From Mixta gaviniae (lineage in GTDB: Bacteria > Pseudomonadota > Gammaproteobacteria > Enterobacterales > Enterobacteriaceae), in the NCBI RefSeq assembly GCF_002953195.1, contig NZ_CP026377.1, positions 2,666,001 to 2,730,000 of the forward strand: a stretch of 64,000 nt of DNA, given 5' to 3'. Under the pieces are notes generated by a model. It ran no database searches, was not told the origin of the DNA, and saw only the letters and a list, made by a program, of their open reading frames with translations. Shown here in pieces: positions 46,038-55,500 of this stretch. A program made the position numbers and the translations under genes. Within the stretch, counting starts at the first letter, position 1. Every line of letters begins with the position of its first letter.

Positions 46038-47657
46038 TTAATGTTTTTCCAGCCAGGCGCCGTAGAAAGCGGGACGCCCCACCGCTTCGAAGCGGACGCC
46101 TTTCAGCCAGGGCGCGCCGGCAAACACCTGCGGCTCCTCGAAAATCGGAATGACGTAAGCGTTATCCAGCAGGTAGCGCTGCGCATCGCCGGTGAGCTGC
46201 AGGCGCTTCGCCGGATCGACCTCCGCCGAGATCGCCGTCAGCAGCGCGTTCAGCGTGTCGTCGCGGAAATTTTTCACCTTGTCGCTGGTGCCGCCTTTTT
46301 GCAGCAACGCGTCACGGTTGGCGGGATAGAACATGCTTTTCACCACATCAGGATCGGCGCGGCCGACTTCCGAGACGGTGAGCGGCGTTTTCAGCGGATC
46401 GAGGTTATCCAGCGTTTTACTGCCCGCATCGCCCGCCTTGACCGTCAGCGCGACGCCTGCCTGCCGCCACTGCTGCGCCACCAGCTGCAGTACCTCTTTA
46501 TTTTGCGGTTGCGGCAGCGATTCATAGACCGTCAGCGCCAGACGCTGGCCCGCTTTTTCGCGGATACCGTCCGCGCCCGGCGTCCAGCCCGCAGCGTCCA
46601 GCAGCGCCTTTGCCTGCTGCAGGTCATATTTCAGCTTATCGCTGAGATCGACGAAGCCGGCGGCGCTGGCGGCGAGAACCGATTTTGCCTGCGGATAGTG
46701 AGGCGAGAAGAGCGTATCGACCACCTGCTTTGCGTTGGTGGCGCGCAGCAGCGCCTGGCGCACGCGCAGATCGCTGACCAGCGGGTTATCGGGACGGAAA
46801 CTGATGCTGTCGTTGACGCCGCGTGTCGGTGCGGCATAGAGCGGGAAATGTTGCTCGCTGGCCTGCCGTTCATCATAGGCCTGTACCTGGCGGATAATAT
46901 CCGCCTGGCCTGCCAGCAGCGCGCCGATGCGCACGCTATCCTCCGGCGTGACGATCACTCTGATGCCGTCGAGATTGGCCGGCCCCTGTTGAGGGCTGCT
47001 TTTCGGCCCCCAGCGGTAATCTTTGCGCGCCGTTAAGTCCACTTCGCGGCCCAGCTTTTCGCCGCTGACGACAAACGGGCCGGAGCCGATAATATGGCGT
47101 GCGTCGCCCAGCTGATCGAAGCTGCGCGCCAGGGTACTGAGAGAGACCAGACCCGAGCCGATGGTTGCCGTGCCCTGCAAAAAGCCGGGTGACGATTTTT
47201 TGAAATAGAACTTCACGGTAAGCGGATCGATCACTTCGCTGCGCGCGTAGTTGTTGATCACCTCGGAGACCGGCAGGCGCTGCGCCTTATTGCCCAGCCC
47301 ATAGGTATCGAAGTTTTTCGCCACCGCGTTAGCGTCCAGCGGCGTGCCGTCGGAGAAGGTGACGCCGGGACGAATTTTAAAGGTGTATTCGGTTTTATCG
47401 GCGTTGCTGCTCCAGCTTTCCGCAATCCACGGCTCCACCTCCAGCGTTTGCGGATTTTGCCAGGTCAGCTTATCGGTGATCTGATTCAGAATGCCGCCGT
47501 TGGGATAGAAGCCGCCGGCGGGCGGATAGAGATTCGTGTGCGCCTGCTGCTCAAGATAGATCAGCGTACCGCCCTTCACCGGCTGGTCGGCGGCGTGAAC
47601 GGTGAGACTCCCTGCAAACAGAACCAACGCCAGCGGCGAAAAACGCAATCGCATCAT
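46038..47657 (-). CDS. ABC transporter substrate-binding protein, peptide/opine type
   Basis: 539 residues from the ATG at 47657 (AAGGA 9 bases upstream), which begins a clear signal peptide (MRLRFSPLALVLFAGSLTVHAA). Family 5 extracellular solute-binding fold: GGTLIYLEQQAHTNLYPP, EYTFKIRPGVTFSDGTPLDANAVAKNF and DNAYVIPIFEE. First gene of the operon; with the permeases and ATPase it imports a peptide-like, opine-like or acyl-amino-acid compound. Ligand unknown. Confidence 0.9.
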   Translation of the reverse strand: MMRLRFSPLALVLFAGSLTVHAADQPVKGGTLIYLEQQAHTNLYPPAGGFYPNGGILNQITDKLTWQNPQTLEVEPWIAESWSSNADKTEYTFKIRPGVTFSDGTPLDANAVAKNFDTYGLGNKAQRLPVSEVINNYARSEVIDPLTVKFYFKKSSPGFLQGTATIGSGLVSLSTLARSFDQLGDARHIIGSGPFVVSGEKLGREVDLTARKDYRWGPKSSPQQGPANLDGIRVIVTPEDSVRIGALLAGQADIIRQVQAYDERQASEQHFPLYAAPTRGVNDSISFRPDNPLVSDLRVRQALLRATNAKQVVDTLFSPHYPQAKSVLAASAAGFVDLSDKLKYDLQQAKALLDAAGWTPGADGIREKAGQRLALTVYESLPQPQNKEVLQLVAQQWRQAGVALTVKAGDAGSKTLDNLDPLKTPLTVSEVGRADPDVVKSMFYPANRDALLQKGGTSDKVKNFRDDTLNALLTAISAEVDPAKRLQLTGDAQRYLLDNAYVIPIFEEPQVFAGAPWLKGVRFEAVGRPAFYGAWLEKH

Positions 47658-47903
47658 TAGGTGAATTCCTTTGTTATCAATTGTCTTAACGGCGGAATTC
47701 ATCATCAATGGCGGGGCTACGCAGGTGAACCAATCAATTACGCATAGCTTATCCGGAAAACACAAATGGCGGCCGGCGGCGCCTTAGCGCCGTATCAGAA
47801 AGGCCGCAAGAATAAGGGGTTGCCGGATGGGCCGGGGTTAAGCGCATCTGTCAGGGCGTGGGTAAATAACGGGCGGAGACGATCGCCGCCCGGAAGCTGT
47901 TGG

Positions 47904-48620
47904 CTACTGAACTGCGGCGCATGCACGCAGGCTTTGCAGCGTGCGGCGCTGCCGGCCTTCAGCATCGAAGTTATCCGGCGCCAGCCAGCTGCACAGCGCC
48001 GACGCCACCTGCGGCCACTCTTTATCGATAATCGAGAACCAGTCGGTATCACGATTATGGCCTTTGATCACCAGCGCCTGGCGAAAGCGGCCTTCATACT
48101 GAAAGCCCAGCCGCTGCGCCGCGCGCCGCGAAGGCTCATTCAGGCTGTTGCACTTCCATTCATAGCGGCGGTAGCCCAGCGTATCAAAAGCGTAACGCAT
48201 CAGCAGCCACTGCGCCTCGGTCGCCATCGCCGTGCGGGATAACCGCGGCGAGAAGTGAACGTGCCCCACTTCCATCACGCCATTGGCGCTATCGATGCGC
48301 ATCAGCGCCAGCGAGCCGACCGGCGCGCCGCTCTGTTTATCCACCACCGCGAAATGCAGCGGATCGGCAAGCTGCTCCACGCTTTTCACCCAGGCGCCGA
48401 AGCTGGCTGCGCTGCTGTCCGGCTCGCGCAGCAGCCATGTCCAGTCACGGGTATCGGGCGCCGTCTGCAGCGCGGCGAACAGTGCCGGGTCATGGGCGAC
48501 GTTTAGCGGCTCCAGGCGACAGAGACGCCCTTCCAGCTGCACGCGTTGTGGATAAGGCCGCGGCTGCCACTCTGGCAACGGCTCGCCGACGGGTTGACCA
48601 AACTGATTATAGTGATGCAT
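47904..48620 (-). CDS. GNAT acetyltransferase (RimJ/RimL-like)
   Basis: 238 residues from the ATG at 48620 with AAGGAGG directly upstream; a longer frame to 48707 would run into the divergent gene. GNAT pattern: GRLCRLEPLNVAHDPALFAAL, VGSLALMRIDSANGVMEVGHVHFSP, and NEPSRRAAQRLGFQYEGRFRQALVIKGHNRDTDWFSI. Similar to uncharacterised YjcK/RimJ-like proteins. Divergent from a MocR-type regulator that likely controls it. Confidence 0.85.
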   Translation of the reverse strand: MHHYNQFGQPVGEPLPEWQPRPYPQRVQLEGRLCRLEPLNVAHDPALFAALQTAPDTRDWTWLLREPDSSAASFGAWVKSVEQLADPLHFAVVDKQSGAPVGSLALMRIDSANGVMEVGHVHFSPRLSRTAMATEAQWLLMRYAFDTLGYRRYEWKCNSLNEPSRRAAQRLGFQYEGRFRQALVIKGHNRDTDWFSIIDKEWPQVASALCSWLAPDNFDAEGRQRRTLQSLRACAAVQ

Positions 48621-48676
48621 TGCGCCTCCTTTGCTATTGAAGCGCTCAGCGTAAGGGGATACTGGTTCTTTAAAAA

Positions 48677-48704
48677 GCACCACCGTGATAGATTTTAATG
48701 GTGC
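48677..48704. promoter_or_regulatory. Candidate operator of the GNAT/MocR pair
   Basis: GCACCA-N16-TGGTGC inverted repeat in the 98-bp divergent region, ending 15 bases before the MocR start codon. It has the size expected for a dimeric GntR-type regulator. Confidence 0.4.
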
Positions 48705-48718
48705 CACCAGGAGCGACG

Positions 48719-50182
48719 ATGAATATACCCGACGACGCCTTTTTTGCCCTGCTTGAACGCGCGCTGGCGCAGCGCGGCAGCCTGACGCGCCAGCGCCTGC
48801 TGTATCAGGCGCTGCGCGACGCCATTCTTGAAGGCAGGCTGCAGGCGCAGAGCCGGCTGCCTGGCTCGCGCACTATCGCCCGGCGGCTGATGCTTTCGCG
48901 CAATACGGTGAACGCCGCGCTGGAACAGCTGACGCTGGAGGGCTATCTGCTGCGCGACCGTCTGGGTTCGCAGGTCGCGACGCTGGCGCCACCGCGCACA
49001 CCGGTTGAAACTATTGAGGTCCCGCCCCTGCCCGCGCGCCTCTCCCGGCTACCGCCGGGTATCCAGCGCGACTCGCCGCCGCTCGCCTTTACCCCCGGCA
49101 CGCCTGCCATCAACTATTTCCCGTTGCCGCTCTGGCGGCGTCTGCTGACACGCGTGTTGCGCGACGAGGGCTGTGCGCTGCTTGGCTACGGCGATTCGGC
49201 GGGCGAAGCGTCGCTGCGGGCGGCGATCGCCCGTCATCTGGCGCTGGCGCGCAATATTCAGTGTGAGGCGTCGCAGATTATTATCACCGAAGGCGCGCTG
49301 GAAGGGATTGCCCTGTGCGCGCGTCTGCTGACGCAGCCGGGCGAGCGCGCCTGGGTAGAAGATCCCGGCTATCTGGGCGTTAAAGGCACCTTTGTGGCCG
49401 CGGGCCTGACCACCAAAGCGATACCGGTGGATGATGAGGGGCTGCACGTCGCCGGGCAGTCCGCGCCGCCGCCCAGACTGATTTTCACCTCGCCATCGAA
49501 CCAGTATCCCACCGGCGTGGTGCTGAGCGCCGCGCGCCGTCTGGCGCTGCTCGATTTTGCCCGCCGGCATCAGGCGTGGATTATCGAAGATGACTACGAC
49601 AGCGAGTTCCGCTACGACAGCAACCCCATCCCGGCGATGGCCGGCATGCAGCCCAATGCGCCGGTGATCTATCTCGGTACCTTCAGCAAAACGCTGTTTC
49701 CGGCATTGCGCACCGGATTTGTCGTTCTGCCGCCGATGCTGGCCGCCGTCGCGCAGCCGACCGTCAATGCGCTGCTGCGCGGCGGTCATCGCGCGGAGCA
49801 GCGCACACTGGCGCGCTTTATTGAAGAGGGACACTATGCGCGCCACCTGGCGGCGATGCGACGTCTCTACCGTAAACGGCAGCAGCAGCTGCGCGCGGCG
49901 CTGGCAGACCACTTAACCGAGCCGTTTAGCGTGATGGGCGGCGACGGCGGCCTGCATCTCACCGTCACGCTTAACGCTATCGATGATGTCGCGCTGGCGC
50001 AGCAGGCGCGGCGCTATCAGCTGGCGCCCGCCGCGCTAAGCCCGTTCTATCTCGACTCCTCTTCTGCGCGCTGCGGCCTGGTGCTGGGCTACGGCAATAC
50101 TTGCGCCTCGCAGTTTGCGCCTGGCGTGCAGCGGCTGCAGCGGCTGATTACGCAATGGCGGCGTCATGTGGGTGAAGGTTAG
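48719..50182 (+). CDS. MocR/PdxR-type GntR regulator with aminotransferase domain
   Basis: 487 residues. GntR winged helix (about 15-80: GSLTRQRLLYQALRDAILEGRLQ, then SRTIARRLMLSRNTVNAALEQL), then a fold type I aminotransferase-like domain with FTSPSNQYPTG, WIIEDDYDSEFRYD and the PLP lysine in YLGTFSKTLFPALRTGF. ATG at 48719 with AGGAG 5 bases upstream. It probably senses PLP or an amino acid and controls the divergent GNAT gene. Confidence 0.9.
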   Translation: MNIPDDAFFALLERALAQRGSLTRQRLLYQALRDAILEGRLQAQSRLPGSRTIARRLMLSRNTVNAALEQLTLEGYLLRDRLGSQVATLAPPRTPVETIEVPPLPARLSRLPPGIQRDSPPLAFTPGTPAINYFPLPLWRRLLTRVLRDEGCALLGYGDSAGEASLRAAIARHLALARNIQCEASQIIITEGALEGIALCARLLTQPGERAWVEDPGYLGVKGTFVAAGLTTKAIPVDDEGLHVAGQSAPPPRLIFTSPSNQYPTGVVLSAARRLALLDFARRHQAWIIEDDYDSEFRYDSNPIPAMAGMQPNAPVIYLGTFSKTLFPALRTGFVVLPPMLAAVAQPTVNALLRGGHRAEQRTLARFIEEGHYARHLAAMRRLYRKRQQQLRAALADHLTEPFSVMGGDGGLHLTVTLNAIDDVALAQQARRYQLAPAALSPFYLDSSSARCGLVLGYGNTCASQFAPGVQRLQRLITQWRRHVGEG

Positions 50183-50209
50183 CCATGCTGTGGCGCGCTA
50201 TGCCGCCAA

Positions 50210-50510
50210 AAGCCCGGCATCAGTTCTGGGCGCTGTTCGGCCAGCAAACCGCGAGCCGGCTTTAACGCGGCGCACGCCTTTTGGCAGGATTACGCCATCT
50301 CTGCGACGGATATTGATAAGGTCTGGACGGCCATCGCCCTGCACATCATGCCGGGGATAGTGGAATTTATGGCACCGGCGCTCGCGCTGGTGACCGCTGG
50401 CGTGCGTGGAGAGGGGTGTGCGGGGTATCGAGTATGAACAGTTCAGCGAGCAGGCGATCGCCGCCGTCACGCTTGCAGATCCGCGTCCGTCAGCCTTTAA
50501 AGAAAAGAAG
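50210..50510 (+). pseudogene. Remnant of an HD-domain phosphohydrolase gene
   Basis: From about 50240 one frame reads NAAHAFWQDYAISATDIDKVWTAIALHIMPG and LALVTAGV, then breaks near 50400 and continues in another frame as GIEYEQFSEQAIAAVTLADPRP. This is the C-terminal half of an HD-domain hydrolase of the cyanamide hydratase-like type. The N-terminal half with the HD motif is missing and a frameshift is present. It sits between the MocR gene and putP. Confidence 0.6.
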
Positions 50511-50535
50511 GCCCAGCGGAAACCGGCGGGCCTTT
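50508..50535. terminator. Bidirectional terminator of putP and the remnant
   Basis: AAGGCCC/GGGCCTT with an inner GC pairing, flanked by A-rich (AAAGAAAAG) and T-rich (TTTGTTT) sequence, 48 bases past the putP stop. Confidence 0.75.
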
Positions 50536-50582
50536 GTTTATGCCGTCATATTCGGGCCGGCGTCGCAGCCGGCCTGAAAATG

Positions 50583-52067
50583 TTAGTGGGTATTATACTC
50601 CGCATCCGCCGCCTCGAAGCGCGCCTGCGCTTCGGCGGAGGGGCCGCGGCCCAGCAGGCTGAACACCACAATGGCGATGCTGGCGAAGATGAAGCCCGGA
50701 ATGATTTCATACAGATCGAGCCAGCCGTAATGCTTCCAGACCACCACGGTCAGCGCGCCGATCACCATGCCCGCCAGCGCGCCGTTGCGCGTTGTGCGCT
50801 TCCAGCAGACGGCGAACAGCACCACCGGCCCGAACGCGGCGCCGAAGCCGGCCCAGGCGTAGCTCACCAGGCCCAACACGCGGTTTTCCGGGTTAGCGGC
50901 AAGCAGAATCGCGATCAGCGCCACCACCAGCACCATGATACGGCCTACCCATACCAGCTCTTTCTGACCGGCGTTTTTACGCAGGAAACCTTTGTAAAGA
51001 TCTTCAGTCAGCGCGCTGGAGCAGACCAGCAGCTGGCAGCTCAGCGTTGACATCACCGCCGCCAGAATCGCGGAGAGCAGAATGCCGGCGATCCACGGGT
51101 TAAACAGAATGCGCGCCAGCTCGATAAAGATACGTTCGCCGTTTTCCGAGACGCCCGCCGCCTGTTCAGGATGGTTCTGGAAATAGGCGATGCCGAAGAA
51201 GCCGACTGCCACCGCGCCCGCCAGGCAGAGGATCATCCACGCCATGCCGATACGGCGGGCGGTGCGGATAGAGCGATGCGAATCCGCCGCCATAAAGCGC
51301 GCCAGGATATGCGGCTGACCGAAGTAGCCCAGTCCCCAGCCCAGCAGCGAGATCACCGCCACGAAGTTGAGACCTTTCAGCATATCGAGGTTTTCCAGGC
51401 TTTTCGCTTCGATCACGCGCAGCGAATCATCAAGACCGCCAACGGCGGCAATCACGATAATCGGCGTCAAAATCAGCGCGAAAATCATCAGGCTCGCCTG
51501 CACGGTATCGGTCCAGCTGACGGCGAGGAAGCCGCCGACGAAGGTGTAGAGAATAGTGGCGGCCGCGCCGGCCCACAGCGCGGTTTCGTAGCTCATGCCG
51601 AAAGTGCTTTCAAACAGGCGCGCCCCGGCGACGATGCCCGACGCGCAGTAGATGGTGAAGAACACCAGAATCACGATGGCGGAGATCACGCGCAGCAGCT
51701 TACTGCGATCTTCAAAGCGGCTGGTGAAAAAGTCCGGCAGCGTCAGCGCGTTATTATGATGCTCGGTCTGCACGCGCAGGCGTCCGGCGACAATTTTCCA
51801 GTTAAGCCACGCGCCCAGCGTCAACCCGATAGCGATCCAGCTTTCGGAAATACCGGAGAGGAAAATCGCCCCTGGCAGGCCCATCAGCAGCCAGCCGCTC
51901 ATATCCGATGCGCCTGCGGAGAGCGCGGTCACCACGCTGCCGAGACTGCGGCCACCGAGAATATAGTCATCAAAATTTTTGGTTGAGCGCCAGGCGATAA
52001 AGCCGATCAACACCATGCCAAGAATATAGATGATGAATGTCACCAACATGGGTGTACTTACTGTCAT
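50583..52067 (-). CDS. putP: Sodium/proline symporter PutP
   Basis: 494 residues, SSS family, about 13 transmembrane helices. Very close to E. coli PutP: TKNFDDYILGGRSLG, SAGASDMSGWLLMGLPGA, FARFMAADSH-type segment, WVGRIMVLVVA. The start at 52067 (MTVSTPMLVTF) has GGAGA upstream; an ATG four codons earlier is possible. It imports proline for PutA and is divergent from putA. Confidence 0.97.
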   Translation of the reverse strand: MTVSTPMLVTFIIYILGMVLIGFIAWRSTKNFDDYILGGRSLGSVVTALSAGASDMSGWLLMGLPGAIFLSGISESWIAIGLTLGAWLNWKIVAGRLRVQTEHHNNALTLPDFFTSRFEDRSKLLRVISAIVILVFFTIYCASGIVAGARLFESTFGMSYETALWAGAAATILYTFVGGFLAVSWTDTVQASLMIFALILTPIIVIAAVGGLDDSLRVIEAKSLENLDMLKGLNFVAVISLLGWGLGYFGQPHILARFMAADSHRSIRTARRIGMAWMILCLAGAVAVGFFGIAYFQNHPEQAAGVSENGERIFIELARILFNPWIAGILLSAILAAVMSTLSCQLLVCSSALTEDLYKGFLRKNAGQKELVWVGRIMVLVVALIAILLAANPENRVLGLVSYAWAGFGAAFGPVVLFAVCWKRTTRNGALAGMVIGALTVVVWKHYGWLDLYEIIPGFIFASIAIVVFSLLGRGPSAEAQARFEAADAEYNTH

Positions 52068-52257
52068 CAGGTTCTCCATTTATTATCGGTATTAAGCAGA
52101 GGGTTATTTGCCCTGTTATCCCCGCCGGAACGCAGCGGTTTTCTGTCTTTGTTAAATCTGAGGCGCGCTATCCTGCCGGAAAGGTGTATCGCACACAATG
52201 CATTTAACACAGCTGTTACAGTGAATTCACTCCCCCTCATAATCAGAAGTTCAGAAG

Positions 52258-52447
52258 GTTGCACCAGGTCACATTTCATCCGGTTACACCTTGGGCGCAA
52301 CCTGAAAACAGCACGAATTTTCAGGCTTCTGCAAACCTGGCGAGAAACTTGCAGCAAGTTCCGTGCCGCTTTGTGGGAATGAACAAAAGAGGGTTTGCAC
52401 AGAGTGTTACCGGGCTCACAATTAACACGGTTGCACAAAGTTGCAAC
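52258..52447. promoter_or_regulatory. PutA operator cluster (GTTGCA sites)
   Basis: The 436-bp putP-putA region holds GTTGCA at 52258-52263, 52430-52435 and 52440-52445, the last as the palindrome GTTGCAAC. GTTGCA is the core bound by the ribbon-helix-helix domain of E. coli PutA. Related TTGCA-like words lie between them. Confidence 0.75.
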
Positions 52448-52503
52448 ATGGGTGATATTGCGCCCTACAACGGTTATATAAGGTTTTGAGGAGCGTCTAA
52501 GGC

Positions 52504-55500
52504 ATGGGAACGACTACCATGGGTGTCAAACTGGATGAAGCCACCCGCGACAGAATTAAACAGGCTGCGCAGCATATCGATCGCACGCCGCACTGGCTGA
52601 TTAAACAGGCGATTTTTAACTATCTGGAGCAGCTGGAACAGGGCGCCCAGCCGGTCGAATTTCCATTGCAGGCCGCCAGCGATAATGATGAGACGCTGAC
52701 CGACGAGCCGCATCAGCCGTTCCTGGATTTCGCGGAACATATTCTGCCGCAGACGGTGGCGCGCGCCGCCATTACCTCCGCCTGGCGTCGCCCGGAGACG
52801 GAAGCGGTGCCGATGCTGCTGGAGCAGGCGCGTCTCCCTGCCCCGCTGGCGGAGAAAACCCATCAGCTCGCCTGGTCGCTGGCCGACAAGCTGCGGCACC
52901 AAAAGGGGGCAACCGGACGCGCCGGCATGGTGCAAAGCCTGCTGCAGGAGTTCTCGCTCTCCTCGCAGGAAGGCGTGGCGCTGATGTGCCTGGCCGAAGC
53001 GCTGCTGCGCATTCCCGACAAGCCGACGCGCGATGCGCTGATCCGCGATAAAATCAGCAACGGTAACTGGCAGTCGCATCTGGGGCGCAGCCCGTCGCTG
53101 TTCGTTAACGCCGCCACCTGGGGCCTGCTGTTTACCGGCCGCCTGGTCTCTACCCATAACGAAGCCAACCTGTCGCGCTCCCTGAACCGAATTATTAGCA
53201 AAAGCGGCGAGCCGCTGGTGCGTAAAGGTGTCGATATGGCGATGCGCCTGATGGGCGAACAGTTCGTCACCGGCGAAACCATCGCCGAGGCGCTGGCCAA
53301 CGCGCGCAAGCTGGAAGAGAAAGGCTTCCGTTACTCTTACGATATGCTGGGCGAAGCGGCGCTGACCGCCAGCGACGCCAAAGCCTACCTGGTTTCCTAT
53401 CAGCAGGCGATCCATGCCATCGGCAAAGCCTCCAACGGACGCGGCATTTATGAAGGGCCGGGTATCTCCATCAAGCTCTCCGCCCTGCATCCGCGCTACA
53501 GCCGCGCGCAGTATCAGCGCGTGATGGAAGAGCTTTATCCGATCCTGAAATCGCTGACGCTGCTGGCGCGCTCTTATGATATCGGCATCAATATCGACGC
53601 CGAAGAGGCGGACCGCCTGGAGCTGTCGCTCGATCTGCTGGAAAAACTCTGCTTCGAGCCGGAGCTGGAAGGCTGGAACGGCATCGGCTTTGTTATTCAG
53701 GCCTATCAGAAGCGCTGCCCGTTCGTTATCGACTCGCTGATCGATCTGGCGCAGCGCAGCCGCCGTCGCCTGATGATCCGTCTGGTGAAAGGCGCCTACT
53801 GGGATAGCGAAATCAAACGCGCTCAGATGGAAGGGCTGGAAGGCTATCCGGTCTATACGCGCAAGGTCTATACCGATATCTCCTACCTCGCCTGCGCGCG
53901 CAAACTGCTCTCGGTGCCGAACCTGATCTACCCGCAGTTCGCCACCCACAACGCCCACAGCCTGGCGGCGATTTATCATATGGCCGGCAATAACTACTAT
54001 CCGGGCCAGTATGAGTTCCAGTGTTTGCACGGCATGGGCGAGCCGCTCTACGAGCAAGTGGTGGGTAAAACCGCCGACGGCAAACTGAACCGCCCTTGTC
54101 GCATCTACGCGCCGGTCGGCACCCATGAAACATTGCTGGCCTACCTGGTACGCCGCCTGCTGGAAAACGGCGCCAATACCTCGTTCGTTAACCGCATCGC
54201 GGATAATACGCTGCCGCTTGATGAACTGGTCGCCGATCCGGTGCAGCAGGTCGAGCATCTGGCCGCCAGTGAAGGCGCAATCGGCCTGCCGCATCCGAAA
54301 ATTCCTCTGCCGCGCGATCTGTATGGCGACAAGCGTCCGAACTCCGCCGGGTTGGATATGGCGAACGAACATCGTCTCGCTTCGCTCTCCAGCGCCCTGC
54401 TGAGCAGCGCGGCGCAGCCGTGGCGCGCCGCGCCGATGATTGAAGGCGAGCTGAGCGACGGCGTGTTCCGTCCGGTGATTAACCCGGCCGACCCGACCGA
54501 TATCGTCGGCGAAGTGCGCGAGGCGAGCGAACAGGAAGTGGCGCAGGCGCTGGCCGCTTCCGTTAACGCCGGCCCTATCTGGTTCGCCACGCCGCCGCAG
54601 GAGCGCGCCGCCATTCTGGAACGCGCCGCGGTGATGATGGAAGGCGAAATGCAGACGCTGATCGGCATTCTGGTGCGCGAAGCGGGCAAAACCTTTAACA
54701 ACGCCATCGCCGAAGTGCGCGAAGCGGTTGATTTCCTTTACTACTACGCCGGTCTGGTGCAGAGCGATTTCGATAACGAAACCCATCGCCCGCTGGGCCC
54801 GGTGGTCTGCATCAGCCCGTGGAACTTCCCGCTGGCGATCTTCACCGGCCAGATTGCCGCCGCGCTGGCGGCAGGCAACAGCGTGCTGGCGAAACCGGCG
54901 GAACAGACGCCGCTGATCGCCGCGCAGGCGGTGCGTATTCTGCTGGAGGCGGGCGTGCCGGCTGGGGTGATCCAGCTGCTGCCGGGACTCGGTGAAACCG
55001 TCGGCGCGCAGCTGACCGGTGATGAACGTGTCCGCGGCGTGATGTTTACCGGCTCGACCGCGGTCGCCACTCTGCTGCAGCGTAACCTGGCGGGACGGCT
55101 TGATCCGCAGGGGCGCCCGACGCCGCTGATCGCCGAAACCGGCGGGATGAACGCGATGATCGTCGATTCCTCCGCCCTGACCGAACAGGTGGTGCTGGAT
55201 ATTGTCTCTTCTGCTTATGACAGCGCAGGACAGCGCTGCTCGGCGCTGCGTCTGCTCTGCATTCAGGAAGATGTCGCCGACCATACGCTTAAGATGCTGC
55301 GCGGGGCGATGGCGGAGTGCCGCATGGGCAATCCGGAGCGGCTCTCTACCGATATCGGCCCGGTGATCGACGCCGAGGCAAAAGAGAATATCGAGCGTCA
55401 TATTCAGGCGATGCGCGCCAAGGGGCTGACGGTGTTCCAGGCGGTGCAGGAGAACCTGCAGGACAGCAAAGAGTGGCAGTCCGGCACCTTTATCATGCCG

